Made by a program: the position numbers and the translations under genes
DNA from: Deinandra increscens subsp. villosa
Lineage: Eukaryota; Streptophyta; Magnoliopsida; Asterales; Asteraceae
Direction of reading: 5' to 3'
NCBI GenBank assembly: GCA_039602395.1
Contig: JBCNJP010000018.1
Span: 7,622,163-7,686,162, forward strand
Length of the DNA: 64,000 nt
Shown here: one piece after another, positions 21,715 through 33,832 of the stretch
Layout of the letters: each line of letters begins with the position of its first letter
Position numbering within the stretch: the first letter of the stretch is position 1
Notes under the pieces: generated by a model
Told to the model about the DNA's origin: nothing
The model's input: only the letters and a program-made list of their open reading frames with translations
Database searches by the model: none

Positions 21715-21820
21715 TGTAGCCTAGTGGTAAGGGGCAAAGCCTCTTTGGGGAGAGACCAAGGTTCAAACCTTGGCATGATGAAAGTTGGTGTAAAATAAAA
21801 AATTAGCCGTTCAAGAAAAA
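21715..21820 (+). mobile_element. tRNA-derived SINE upstream of UGT80A
   Basis: The 106-bp element opens TGTAGCCTAGTGGTAAGGGG (Pol III A-box) and has a B-box (GGTTCAAACC, 21760-21769). It ends TTAGCCGTTCAAGAAAAA. A 7-bp target duplication, ACATTGT, flanks it at 21708-21714 and 21821-21827. Its 3' end matches those of the SINEs near 29680 and 42940. Confidence 0.85.
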
Positions 21821-21825
21821 ACATT

Positions 21826-21838
21826 GTATATATAAATA
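21826..21838 (+). promoter_or_regulatory. TATA-like box for the UGT80A gene
   Basis: TATATATAAATAG lies about 300 bp before the ATG at 22141 and directly follows the SINE's target duplication. A pyrimidine-rich tract (CCTTCCTTCCTCCCTCC, about 22038-22060) lies in the presumed 5' leader, as is common in plants. The start of transcription is not determined. Confidence 0.45.
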
Positions 21839-22140
21839 GACAAATAGTAAATTGTTTATCAATCTAAAAATTTATACCCTCACCACTCAAAAACAAAAAG
21901 AACATCATAAAGCCAACACTTTTTAAAAAGAAACAATAGCCGTAGTGGCCAAGTCATTCAAACTTCCTGCTCACTCCCCTTGCATTTCCAACACCTGTCT
22001 TTCATTTCATCATGATGTAAAATCCCCCCACATATTCCTTCCTTCCTCCCTCCCTCCCTCCTGAACCAAAACCCCTTTTCTCTTTTCTTTCATTTTCTCC
22101 CAATTTCATCAGCTTTCGACGATCATACCACTCCTTCTCC

Positions 22141-25100
22141 ATGAATTCAAACCCTAATGTCTGTGATCATCATCACGCCTCATCTCCTTCCATTTCCCCA
22201 TCGGAATTCGATTCTGAAGTCGAGATAACTACTGAAGACCAACCGCCACAACATGCCCGTAGGTTTCCCTAACCCCCCCTGTTTTTTTCTTTTTCTTTCC
22301 CAATTTCGTATATTGTTCTCAATTTTGAACTGATAGTCAAAAGCAAATCCATAAGGTTACCTTTGATTTCGCTAAATCAAAATAATAATATTAATGTTTG
22401 TTAACTTGTCGATCCACAGCTTCCAGAAATGAGTTTGAGACCACCAATAGTCAGCCTGGGAGAAATAGAGATAGCAAAATTCATGGTTTACTCGGAGCTA
22501 AGTTTTTTGACACTAAAATTCCTGCCAGAAAGAAGGTTTTCACTTCTCTTCACTCACATCATGTTATCTATATGTCTCTTTGTTATATTTAATTAAGATA
22601 TTATACAATAGAGATCATATATTGTGCTCTCATGAACCCATTGCTATTGTTTATAGTAACTATTAGTTAGAGGTGGCTATGAATATCAATATGAGTTTTG
22701 CATTATCTCAAACTGGTTATATTTAAATAATCAAAGTGTACTTTTTTATATCAGAGTATGATACCATCTTGTGAATAGGTTAATTCAAGCTATTGTGGTA
22801 AATGTTGTTTTTATAATCATAATTGATAACACATTGGTATTTAATATATAAAATTAAAGAGATGGACAAGAAAGTGTTTACGGGTCAAGTCAACCCATCC
22901 TGACTTGTCCTGTTTTGACATGTTATCATCTTTCTGGCTCTAATTGTAGTGATAACATATTTTGGTGCATTTTCTTGGTGTAAGTTTCTAATGCACTTAC
23001 TTTCTGCAGCTTAAGTGGTTGAATCGCCTAGCCAGTGTTCAAGCTGATGGTACAGTGCAACTTGAAATTCCTGACGAAGTTAAACCACAAAACTTGGATT
23101 TTGGTACCAAAGTTGTTACTATTGAAGACCATGATTTTAATACAACAAATATTCCAGAATTCCCGCCCTTGCAAATTGTTATGCTTATTGTTGGAACACG
23201 GGGAGATGTACAACCATTTGTTGCCATTGGAAAATGTTTACAGGTTATTACTTATATATATAGTTTCTTAAATTGAAACCATGTGCTTCATGTTAATTGA
23301 TTATTTGAGAAATGTTTTTCTTAACTTTGTGTTAAATCTTTTTCAGGAATATGGTCACAGGGTGAGATTAGCAACTCACTCGAATTTCAAAGAATTTGTA
23401 AAGGCTTCTGGGCTGGAATTTTTCCCTCTAGGTGGTGATCCTAAAGTCCTTGCTGGCTGTAAGGACCCATACACCTCTGTTGATATTCTATTATTATACA
23501 TTTTCGATTTATAGGTACTGTTTTGATACGTGTTTAGAAACTGATTATTTGATTATTGCTATATGAAATAGCAATACTCAGTTATTAGTGTTCGGAAACA
23601 CAGATTTTTCCTTGTGATTATTCAATAACTTAGGGCCCCTATGATCGGTTTCTTACCCGCCGTAAAAATGATTATCTAAGGGTAAATAAAATTACTTATT
23701 TTCCCCTTCATTTAACCAATTTTGAGGGACTTGTCCTCCCTTCACACAAAAACTCTCTCCTCTGGGTTCATAAAATGTCATTTTTGGTCTTTTTAGCCTT
23801 GACTTCTTCAAATAACCAGGATTGTCAAATACTCAAACATCTAATTAACCACTCACATAAACTTCAAACAGCTAAATTGCATCGAAAGAATATCTTCTAC
23901 CACCTATCCTGTTGATTATTTAATTCTAACTAAAATACACATAATTATCATCAAAATGCACGTCCAAATACCGACTATAACTTGTAAACTGTACTGAAGA
24001 TCTAACTTCTGTCTATATATAGATATGGTGAAGAACAAAGGATTTTTGCCGTCAGATCCTTCAGAAATACCGATTCAACGAAGCCAAATAAAGGATATTG
24101 TATTTTCTTTGCTTCCTGCTTGCACCGATCATGATCCGGACACAAATGTTCCATTTGATGTAGATGCTATAATTGCTAACCCGCCTGCATACGGTAGGAC
24201 GCTATTATTTGTTTCTTAATTGTTATAACTTATTTAATTACCAGTTTAGATTGGAAGCTGGTGGTTTGCTTATCTCTAGTTTGTCTAAAACAATATGACC
24301 TCAAGATTCAAGTTGATAGACTTTATGGAACCTGTGTATTTTGTTTTGCTTATTATATGAGACATGTTGCTGGAAGTATTTATCAGGGTAAATTGCAGAA
24401 AGGAACCTTGATGTATCTGATGTGCAATAGAGATTCACAAATTTCTTAAATGTAATCCTTTTTTATTAAGTAAAATTTTAATTTAAAAACTAACAGTGAC
24501 GTGGACCTATGCTTGCTCAGGTCATACTCATGTTGCAGAGGCACTTAAAGTTCCACTGCACATCTTCTTCACTATGCCATGGACGTATGTATCTTCTATT
24601 GCTTCTTTTTGTTTAACGAGTGCATGAGTTTGGGATAGGGTGGGGTCCATTAATTAGTTAGAAATATGATTCTACAGATCAATCTCCACAAACTGTTATT
24701 AGGCACCTAATTAAACCAGCAAAATATATGTTTTACCATCATTATTTATGAATATTTTGTTTCCTCGCTATATGTATTTAAGGCTGCTTATTAGCTTGCA
24801 TATTCAGTATATAATGAAGATTCTTCTTGTTGGGTTTTGAATTTGAATAGATTTGGTCAAATGAAAACAAATTGTAATAGATAATAGAAATATGATGTAT
24901 TTTCTAAAGGGCAGTAGCAAACTGCTGATCAAGCCCATAAGATAAGACTGAAGACCAGAGACCAAACAACTGATGCAAGTCATTCATCAGTTGTTCCATC
25001 CTGCTGGAGACTCCAACTGAAGGCTGACAGTTGTTTGCTTCTACCGATGTTGCTCAGTAGTTTAACAACTGCTGATGGTGAGGAGCTGCTGACGACAACT

Positions 25101-28100
25101 AATGAACTGTAGTTGCTCCTGTGCAACTAATTACTAATGATGTTTCCATCAGTTGTTCTTCTTCGATTGACACTGATTAGTTGTTTGTCTTCACCTGATG
25201 CTCTTCTATCACTTGTTTACTTTTAGTTGTTGTGTCCATTTCTAGGATTTCCGTGTCATTAGTGTAAATATCTAATGTTCCCCATTATTGGAGAGGGTGT
25301 GCTTTCATGTGTCTTCTTCAGTTTGTTCACGAGTCTGTAATACACCCCAATGGCGTGATGAATGCTTCTTTATCTTCCCAATTCCACGTCTCTATTCTCA
25401 AATCTACTGATCATGCTTATTGTTTATCCACACACACCCATCTCCAGTCCTTTGTTTGTTCTGTTAGATCGATGTCACAGAAAGGTGAGGTATCAGATCC
25501 CAACACTTCTCATAGAGAAGAGCCGTTGTTTTCCCTAAAATGTTTGTCACCTATCACTTGCTGAGTAGGGCCTGTAAATTTTTGCTGCAATTATGAACAT
25601 AAATGTAAATACATATGAGCTAAAAAGTGCATTTAAGACAAATTATAAGCTCAAAACTCTTGTTTTAAGGCTTCTTTCAACACACATCAAGATTCAAACC
25701 CCACAATATCATAAGTGATCATTGAAACTTCAGCGAAGCTAAGTGCAATTTGGCTCATTAGCTATACTGATATTTTTATGGTATACACATGCATATGGGT
25801 TATATGTAAAGACTTTCTGAGTTCCATCCTTTTACTAATGTTTATCTTCTGTTTTTGGTTTGCTTTTTTTCTTCTGCTTTTCCAGGCCTACAACTGAATT
25901 TCCACATCCTCTTTCACGGGTTAGGCAACCTGTTGCAAATAGAGTAAGTATCTTTATTGTTCCAGTTTCAACTGAATATACTTAATTTTTATCACCAATT
26001 GAACATTTTGTTAGCAAGTTCTCTATGCTTGATGCAGCTGTCATATCAAATTGTTGATGCATTAATTTGGATGGGGATGCGAGATATAATCAACGAGTTT
26101 AGAAAGAAAAAGCTGAAGCTAAGACCTGTGACGTATTTAAGTGGTTCAAATAATTCTCCCCAAGATTTGCCTTATGGATATATATGGAGTCCACATCTTG
26201 TCCCCAAACCAAAAGGTGTGTTTATATATACACTTAAATCAACAGGTTATAGGTTGACTAGTATGCCCCCTTACAGTTGTTTTAAGCTCCCGGTCTTCGA
26301 AATTCACGTGATGTACTCTTTTGTTTATGAAGGATATAGAATGAATTTCTTTTGCTGTTCAAAAAAAAAAAATTTCCATCAACAATATTTTTACTATCCT
26401 CTTACACACTCTTGAAGTAGATGATAACTGTTTTTCGTTTACGACAGTTTGTTGGGGGGGGGGGTGTGTTTGATTCATTTACTTATGATTGGGTTATGCT
26501 CTGTCCCTAACAAGAGGTAAAAGAAAAAGAAGTAGCTTAAATGAAAACGGTTCAAATGGGTTTGATGTCACCCAAAGTGTACTTTTGTAATCATATTTGA
26601 CAACCAGCTGTTCATGAAGAAAATTAAATTTTTGGGCAAAAAGTGTTTGGGCCAATCACGGCTGTACCAAAAACTACCTTTGTGACCTGAACCTGTTGTC
26701 CATTGTTCCATCTCTGCACTATGTATTTTAATCCTTAAGCAGTAATTCACATTAGAAAAATAGGCCATGAAACCTCTTAATAAACTGGTGTGTCAGTAGA
26801 GCCTATTCATGCTTATGGAATACTAATGTTTTGCATTTGATTTATTACAGACTGGGGTCCTCATATTGATGTGGTAGGTTTTTGCTTCTTGGACCTCGCA
26901 TCAAGTTATGTACCTCCAGATCCGCTAGTGCAATGGCTTGAAAAAGGTGAAAAGCCCATCTACATTGGATTTGGTAGCCTTGTGAGTTGTTTTTCCATGA
27001 ATCTACTTTTTTCCAGTTCTTGAATTTGTTATTTTTCCTCTTTCATAATGTATATGCCATGAATTGTGCAACCACGGAGAAGCAAGACTGAAGTGTCAAC
27101 TGTGAAATATGTTTCTTTAAAACTGCGTTTTTTTTTTTTTTTTTTTTTAACTAAGCAAAGAAATAAAGAATAAACACCAAATATAGCATACACCAAAGGG
27201 GAGCCCCTAGATGTACAACTAAAATAATATTCTATATAGATGTCCTTCGTAATCTTCAAAAAACTAAATCGATGCATCTTTATGTGGCCTTTCATGTGTG
27301 CGAGAGAATCACACATCCGGAAGATTGTTAATTTGGATTTTCTTTAGGATTCTTTTTTGTTGATTATGATATTTTACAAGGATATACATCTTTTGTATCC
27401 TAATACCAATGTGCTCATGTATTTGTATTTCAATTTGTGGTATATGATCTTCTCAAATAACTCTACAATTTAACTTAACTTGATAATAAACAGATTTTCA
27501 TCTAGAAATCGCACCAAAAGGACCAATCCTTAGTATGAATGCAAAACATCTTAATGGTATTTAAATGCTATATGCTGTTGAGGCATGCTGACTGTCATTA
27601 TTGCTTGAAATATCATATTTACCTGGCACATTACTTCCATAAGTTCTTTGCTTCACTCCCAATAAGATGATGACTTAATGTTTTATTTGGACCATATTTT
27701 CACTAAATCATATTTTTAATGCATACAACCTCCTAAATTGTTCTTATCGAAACATTTGAATTGGTATTGTGATAATATTATTTTGTGTACATAATTAGTA
27801 ACATAGAAAATTTACTATAAAAATAGTTTGAGAGTCGAACCAATTCGACCCTGGTCATTTCAGGCTTTCAGCGTATACCATAAGTGACCTGTTTTGACCC
27901 GTACTAACTGTTTCTGATTGATAACTCAGCCTGTTCAAGATCCAGATGGAATGACAGAGATTATAGTTAAAGCCTTGGAAATTACTGAACAGCGAGGTAT
28001 CATTAACAAAGGCTGGGGTGGCTTGGGAAATTGTAAGAGTTTTTATTCTTCTCACTTTTTAGTACTACAAATCATATACTGACAATTTTATATTACAGTG

Positions 28101-31100
28101 GCGAAGTCATTGGATTTTGTCTACTTGCTGGATAATGTTCCACATGATTGGTTATTCCTACATTGTGCTGCTGTGGTAATATTTCTTTAGTTAACGTATG
28201 AGTATGATGAATGCATGCACTTGATTATCATATCTATATTCTACGAGTGCAAAGATTGCGAGTTGGGTAACGGGTCAAAACAGGTTCAGGTTGAAACAGA
28301 TCATTCTTGGTATGCGTGAAAATGTCAAAAACAGTTTTTTCAGGTATTAGAAAAGGTATTAATAGTTGCTCTTAGTTATGATACAGGCACATGCATTATC
28401 ATTTATTTGACAATCTATATATTTGACTAGAAACGTTTAAGAGGTTGTATGAACTAAAAACAGACATTGGGTGGGTTTAAACCAATTTCGCCTATTCCCC
28501 TTTTAACTAAATCTTTTAGTTGACCTGGTTTGAGAAAAAAAATACAGCCTAAATTGATCCTGACACAAGTAACTGGACTGGAATTATCACCTCTAAGGCT
28601 TTAACTGAATCTAGTGTTTTCTTAACGGCAATGATAACATTCGAAACAAGAACAAAAAAAAACTCTGTTCATGTTGTCATTGTTTAACAATGAAAGAAAC
28701 AGCATCAATTTTTTGACAGTTGTTTAAAACTGAAGTAATATGGAATTTGAACAAAAGATGAACAACTTATATTCATTTGGAGATCACTTTCATTACAAAT
28801 AAAGCACTTCATTTCTCACTTTCGCAGGTTCATCATGGTGGTGCTGGAACAACTGCTGCTGGTCTTAAAGCTGCGGTAAACTTTTTGTCTAGTGACTTAT
28901 GAGCACCTCTTTACATTTTTAGGCCTTGTAATTTTATTTAACTTTAAGTTTTTTGTATTACCTTTTTAAATATTTGGGATTCAACTTTCAGTGTCCGACG
29001 ACTGTTGTTCCTTTCTTTGGGGATCAACCATTTTGGGGGAGGCAGGTGCATGCTAGGGGAGTTGGTCCCCCTCCAATTCCTGTTGAGGAGTTCTCACTAA
29101 ATAAATTGGTTTCTGCAATACGCTTCATGTTAAAACCAGCAGTAAGTTCATATAATTTCAATGTGCTGGGTTCATGTTAAAAAGTTCTTAGCTTGTGACT
29201 TGCTTGCATTATTTGTTAACGCGCTTTCTCGTTTATATTTGCATTATTGGATATTTGGATATGCATGCTTTACATTCCAAGCAAATTTGATAGTTGCCAT
29301 GTTATAATACTAATTAGAAATATGGTGTAAAGGTAAAAGAGATTATTTATTGAGATGATTTCTATAATACAATGTTACACTTATATATAGACTACTGAAG
29401 GAGCATTTTAGGTATGAGAAATTGTATTGTATTGCTCAAATGAGTATAAGGCTAGCTACCATTTTATAGGTAGACCGCTAAAGAACACAACAATTATATA
29501 ATGGAAACACTGTAGTACCCCTAGCTAATTTATTTTAGTTCTCTAACATTCCCCCTCAAGCGAAACGTTTGTAATTACATTTAGCTTGCAACAAAAATAT
29601 GAAAAACAATCCAGACATTCAGACTCCAATCCATAATTGTGAGCATGTCGGGCTTGGTTTGTTAAAGTCTACAGACCCTTTTTTTTTCTTTTTTTTTTTG
29701 GAACGGCTAAATCACCGCATCTGCGAATATTTAAACCACGACCTTTTGGTTTGGGAGCCATCACATTACCACCAAGCTATCCTCTTAGGGACCTGCACGC
29801 CCATTAGGTTCAAAACCTCCTGATTTCCCCAAATTAAAGACACACGTTTTGTTTTGGATCAACTAAATTGACTCAGGGGAAATTGATTCACCACCCCATT
29901 GTTATGCCACATCCGGGTTTAGATTGTTTTCCATGCAATATTTACTAGACACGAAATTAGGGTTTGTGCTTGAGAGCGATTAAGATATCCACCAGCACTG
30001 TTTTTCCATCCACCACCACAATAGTGATCGTTACTACATTGATATCTAGATCCACCATATGAATTTAAACCAAAATCGAGGCATGCCTGTAAATTAGGGT
30101 TTTCAGTGGTGGAGAGGGGCGAAAAGCCGACAGAAAAGTTGACTCATTAAGGAATCACTGTCCGGAGCTACAGCCGCAGGTACGATCACTCCAGCAGTAG
30201 GAGCTGCCATCACCATCTTGTCCGCATAACCAGCACCACCATTTCGACTATCTCAATAGGGCCTTATTATCTGATTCACAAGTTAGTGTTTCTACTTTGG
30301 CTGTAATTAGAGCTCTTCAATAGCTATCCAAAGATCTGAAATAGTTTTATCCCTGATAGACGATTAGCAAGATATGGAGATAGTGTTGCAATGAGACAGG
30401 TAACGACATAGGCATCTTTATTTGCCTATGCCCACCGGTAAGGTGAGTTTGTTGTTGCGGTAGATGCATTTTTGTTCAGGTATGATAACAGACACTTGGT
30501 GTTCAAAACACAAGGATTTAATGCTTCCACTCTAGGTAATTGTTGCCATCTAATGTGATTGAGATTAGATATGAAGTCATAAACATTAGATTCAAATAGG
30601 TTGATGAAATGACGTAAAGAAAGGAAGATGAAGAGATATAGTTTTGATGGTTTGAAAAGATCTAGAATTTGTTATGGAATGTTCACAAAATATACTGCTG
30701 TGAAGGAAAAAAAGATGAGGAACATAAAGGTCAAATGTAAAGGAGATTAGAGAGGAAGAACAAATGAAGAAGAATAGGCACAACAAGGATCATAATCAAA
30801 AGAAGAGGAAGCGATTGATGATGGATCAAGCATAGTAGCTCTGATACCATATTCAAGGTGTATTTTCGGTATGTGAATTTGTATTTAATTGCTCAAATGA
30901 AAATAAGGCAAGCTATAACTACCATTATATAGGTAGACTACCAACAATCCCTAACAAATACATAATGAAAAAACCATAGTATCCCTAGCTATTAATCTAT
31001 TCTAGTTCTCTAACATAGACAAAAATCCAAGAACACTAATGGGCTTAACCTTTAATGACAATGGTTAACTCCATGCTATCTTATTCGGGTCTGAATGAAG

Positions 31101-32487
31101 AGTTTTGGGTAGAAGCAATGCTAAAGAGCATGTTACTTGTTGAATAGAGTTCTTAATAAAAGAACATAAGTTGTTGATTATGAACTTTGGTACAAAAAGC
31201 CACTAAGCTTGAGTTACTTACGAGCATGGGGAGGTAGAGCAGTAGTAAGGCTCACTGAACACCAAAGGAAATAGACTTCTTCATTGGATATACTGAGTAT
31301 TCCAAGACTTATAGGTGCCTACTGTGAATCTGTGATAGAGTCAAGAGATGCAATATTCGATGAAGAAAGGTTTTCATCTATATCTAGACCAAAGTATATG
31401 ATTCTAATTTTGAGTGATACTCGAATAGCAAATGATGTTTCTGCTATGACACCCGAACCTCATAGAATTAATATAGAAAGGAAGGCTACATCTTATAGTT
31501 ATGATTTCCAACTATACTTAGTTGAAGGATCAAATAATGAGATTGAATCCCAATATCCTTATTGTTACCATATTGCGGAGGATCTTAGAACATATGATGA
31601 AGCCATGGCTTCTTGTTATGTTGCTTTCGGCCCATTTCTTTCAGTAAGTAACATCCGTCACTTGTTTTCATCATAGACATTTCCAGGAGTATTTTCCGTG
31701 TTCTACTATTCTTTAAACCTCCTTCTTTTGCAATCTTAAGATTGATATGTTGTGCCAGAATCTTCACCTCAGACGATTTCCTCCACCCGTCATCAGTTTT
31801 ATCATTTGGACCGTGAACATACAATTTTTGTCCAAAATTACCAGGATCCCGTTGTATGGCAACCTGTGTAACATTTTCCAGCCGATCCATGGATTAAGAA
31901 CACGGATCCAAGGATGAAAAGGAGAGCTCCAGATTAAATAAAAGATCCGAAACCATACCAAATCCCGCTAGAAACCTAGAGAGAGAAAGTAGACATAAAA
32001 ATATTATTCCATTAATTCACTCTACATGCTAATGGTGGGATTCGAGCTCTTGATCTCCATGTTAACCTGCATTCTTTTATTTCTTTTTCATGTAAATAAC
32101 TAGTGTATTGAATATGATTAGATAACAATAGTATTATAATAATGATTTGCCTCTTTCTTATAGAGATTTAGAAAGTCCTATGCATATGAACTGCATTTAG
32201 GATGACTTCCACAAGTCTGATTCGCTCCACCTCATTTGACCCACTTTACCCGCTCGAAATAAAAAATTGCTATAATCAAACAAATGAGAATTAATGTAAC
32301 TATGTTGATGCAGGTTAAAGCAAGTGCTACTGAATTGGCAAAGGCCATGGCTGATGAAGATGGTGTTAAGGGTGCAGTAGATGCCTTCCACAAGCATTTT
32401 GGTCGCTGGAAAGCCAAGCCTGAGCCTGCAAAGCTGGCTCGACCACCGACCCACTTTTCAATGAGACGGTGTTTGGGCTGCACTTGA
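22141..32487 (+). CDS. UGT80A2: Sterol 3-beta-glucosyltransferase, UGT80A type, 14 exons
   Basis: The enzyme moves glucose from UDP-glucose to the 3-hydroxyl of membrane sterols, making steryl glucosides. Exons I set: 22141-22258, 22420-22535, 23010-23243, 23347-23458, 24023-24193, 24521-24584, 25886-25943, 26038-26215, 26851-26981, 27930-28032, 28099-28175, 28828-28875, 28992-29141, 32314-32487. All introns have GT and AG ends, and the sum (1734 bp) is an exact 577 codons plus stop. The sterol glucosyltransferase signature GTRGDVQPF is at residues 140-148; the UDP-sugar site has HHGGAGTTAAG (456-466) and FFGDQPFWG (478-486). The C-terminus RRCLGCT resembles other plant UGT80A ends. The N-terminus is short compared with the roughly 600-640 residues usual for the family. 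The gene looks functional despite transposons in introns 6 and 13. The symbol is by likeness to the Arabidopsis gene. Confidence 0.93.
24828..25505. repeat. Solo LTR (Copia-like) in intron 6 of UGT80A
   Basis: This 678-bp sequence starts TGTTGGG and ends CCCAACA, a perfect 7-bp inverted terminus, and has a 5-bp target duplication CTTCT at 24823-24827 and 25506-25510. CAACTG/CAGTTG-type motifs recur through its first half. There is no internal region, so it is a solo LTR left by recombination. Confidence 0.85.
27128..27149. repeat. Long T-run in intron 9 of UGT80A
   Basis: A run of about 22 T, possibly the tail of a decayed retroposon on the minus strand. The rest of the 948-bp intron shows nothing I recognise. 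Confidence 0.6.
29396..31015 (-). mobile_element. Decayed Copia element in intron 13 of UGT80A
   Basis: Two short LTRs frame it: 29396-29548 and 30850-31015, alike along their length (shared GGTATG, TTGCTCAAATGA, ATAGGTAGAC and CTAGTTCTCTAACA-type blocks). On the minus strand a primer-binding site TGGTATCAGAGCT lies at 30837-30849 and a polypurine tract (CTTGAGGGGGAA) at 29549-29560. The 1.3-kb internal region has no open gag or pol frame, so it is a deleted or non-autonomous copy. Short LTRs of this size are usual in Ale-type Copia elements (inference). I could not confirm a target duplication. Confidence 0.75.
29679..29790 (-). mobile_element. SINE inside the intronic Copia element
   Basis: On the minus strand the head is GGATAGCTTGGTGGTAATG (A-box), followed by a B-box-like GGTCGTGGTTTAAAT, a 3' end GATTTAGCCGTTCC and an A-rich tail (the T-rich run 29679-29699). 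The 3' end matches the SINE at 21715-21820. The 5' limit is approximate. Confidence 0.7.
31070..31640 (+). pseudogene. Copia pol fragment (integrase end to start of reverse transcriptase)
   Basis: The plus-strand frame at 31284-31676 contains ESRDAIFDEERFSSI and DFQLYLVEGS, then RTYDEAM, which are the landmarks between the integrase C-terminus and the start of reverse transcriptase in plant Copia polyproteins. The sequence before it (GYTEYSKTYRC in another frame) is the integrase tail. Both ends are cut. It lies in intron 13 of the UGT80A gene, in the gene's own orientation and opposite to the neighbouring Copia remnant. Confidence 0.75.
31641..32313. other. Last part of UGT80A intron 13
   Basis: A minus-strand frame (31585-31890) encodes a Lys/Gly-rich 101-residue peptide I do not recognise; it may be a captured fragment or chance. 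Otherwise I see only AT-rich intron sequence ending in a clear branch/acceptor region (GTTGATGCAG) before exon 14. Confidence 0.4.
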
Positions 32488-33125
32488 TAATCGGGTTTCA
32501 TGCCTTATTTTCATACCAAACTTTACTAACATGTAAATTATTTATTTATTTTTTCTTCCTTTTTTTTTGTTGTTTTGTTGTTTTGTGATGTGAAGTGTTT
32601 ATTGTTTTTCTATACACATTAAAGGGTCAATAATGTGTCAATAGATGGGGCGGCTCCCTTTTTTTGTAACATTTTGTTGGTTTCAGGTGGGTAATAGCTG
32701 CTGCTATAAAACTGCACTTTTCAGAACATTATCAAACTTAGCTGCTTATGTAAGTTGACTTTCTACACTAACGGTCAATTGGTGACATGAAATTCTACAC
32801 AGCCAATGGCTTTTAGTACCTGTTTTCCAACTTTTATGTCAGTTGTGTGAAGTTCAATTTGACTATTAGAACACATCTCATGTAACTGTAAATAGACTAT
32901 GTTTTGATATGGAATGAATATAAAATCTCTCTAATTTAAGTCATGGATGGATGTTGAGTGAACCATGTTATATTTTTTATTCTTCTTGCGCTTTTAGTTT
33001 TTTTTTTTTATGTTTTTTTATGTGATATTCACTTGGGTTACATGTTTTTCCAACAAAGTGGTATCGAAGCCTTTAGATTATCAACTTTTTTATGCAATGA
33101 TAGAAGATTATAAAGTGAAGATTAT
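32488..33125. other. UGT80A 3' flank with a Copia LTR-end fragment
   Basis: The first 450 bp should hold the 3' UTR; an AATATAAA-like signal occurs near 32917. Near 33050, TTTTCCAACA is followed by GTGGTATCGAAGCC, which looks like a Copia LTR end plus a damaged tRNA-Met primer-binding site; nothing else of that element is recognisable. Confidence 0.45.
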
Positions 33126-33490
33126 CATGTTGGTGCATTTGGAAAGCCGGAAATGATCTAGTTCACACAATGAAGTCTGTCACGGCGGAAGTAGTTTTCG
33201 AGTAAATTAAGATCTTATCACATATTTGGATTACGAATCGTGCTAAAAAAGTAGCGGAAGTAGTTTTCGAGGAAATTAAGATCTTATCACATCTTTGGAT
33301 TACGAATCATGCTAAAATAGTAGCGGCTTTCTGGGATGATTGAAAAATTTTCAATATTGTTTTGTAATCGTTATGTTCTCTTTTGGGTGTTATTATTTTT
33401 CTAGTCTTATTTTGTACTTTGGTTCTCTTTGTATGGCTAGTTCTTTGCTGGTTTCTACCTTAATAAATGTCGATGTTAAAAAAGAGAGAA
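33126..33490 (+). pseudogene. LINE 3' end fragment with internal duplication
   Basis: The last part of a plant L1-type reverse-transcriptase protein (IKILSHLWITNRAK block) and its 3' UTR (near 33350-33480, ending in AAAAAAG). A 69-bp stretch, 33185-33253, is repeated at 33254-33322, duplicating 23 codons in frame. The same tail block occurs in the LINE at 40920-41010. Confidence 0.65.
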
Positions 33491-33640
33491 AAAATTAAGG
33501 CGATGATTTGGTTCCCAATAAGTCAAAGATCACTTGCATCAAAAGAAGCCGTGGGGCCCATGACTCGATTCTCGTGAGCCTTGCTCTCAGTACTGTCCCT
33601 CTCATTTTACTCTGTACTAGTCATCAACGCATAGGACTAA

Positions 33641-33829
33641 GGAGTTGTTTGATATTTGCTTACCTAGTTCAGTAAGGGCTTACTACTAGCAGTAAGCTTG
33701 TTTGTTTACGTCTAAGGAAGCTCTGACCGAGTTAGGCCAGCTGACCTATGCCTATTTTAGCTCTTACTGGATTAGAAAATTCTCAGCCTCTTACTCGATC
33801 ATTCCTCTCCCATTTTATAAAACACATCC
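33641..33829. mobile_element. Tourist-like MITE
   Basis: This 189-bp sequence has imperfect inverted ends (GGAGTTGTTTGATA against GGATGTGTTTTATA, 11 of 14) and is flanked by TAA at 33638-33640 and 33830-33832, the target duplication of PIF/Harbinger elements. It holds no gene. Tourist-like MITEs are moved by Harbinger transposases such as the one encoded at 19600-20979, although these ends differ from that element's own end. Confidence 0.55.
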
Positions 33830-33832
33830 TAA

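Noticed and set aside
29396..31020. Target duplication TAGAC around the intronic Copia remnant
   Set aside because: TAGAC follows the right LTR, but on the left it is separated from the LTR start by extra bases, so I do not claim it.
31585..31890. Minus-strand 101-codon frame in UGT80A intron 13
   Set aside because: No recognisable family, lies in an intron next to a Copia fragment, and has no promoter or partner exon; kept only as a note.
33030..33075. A complete Copia LTR before the primer-binding-like site at 33058
   Set aside because: Only the LTR end and a damaged primer site can be seen; no start, second LTR or coding part was found.
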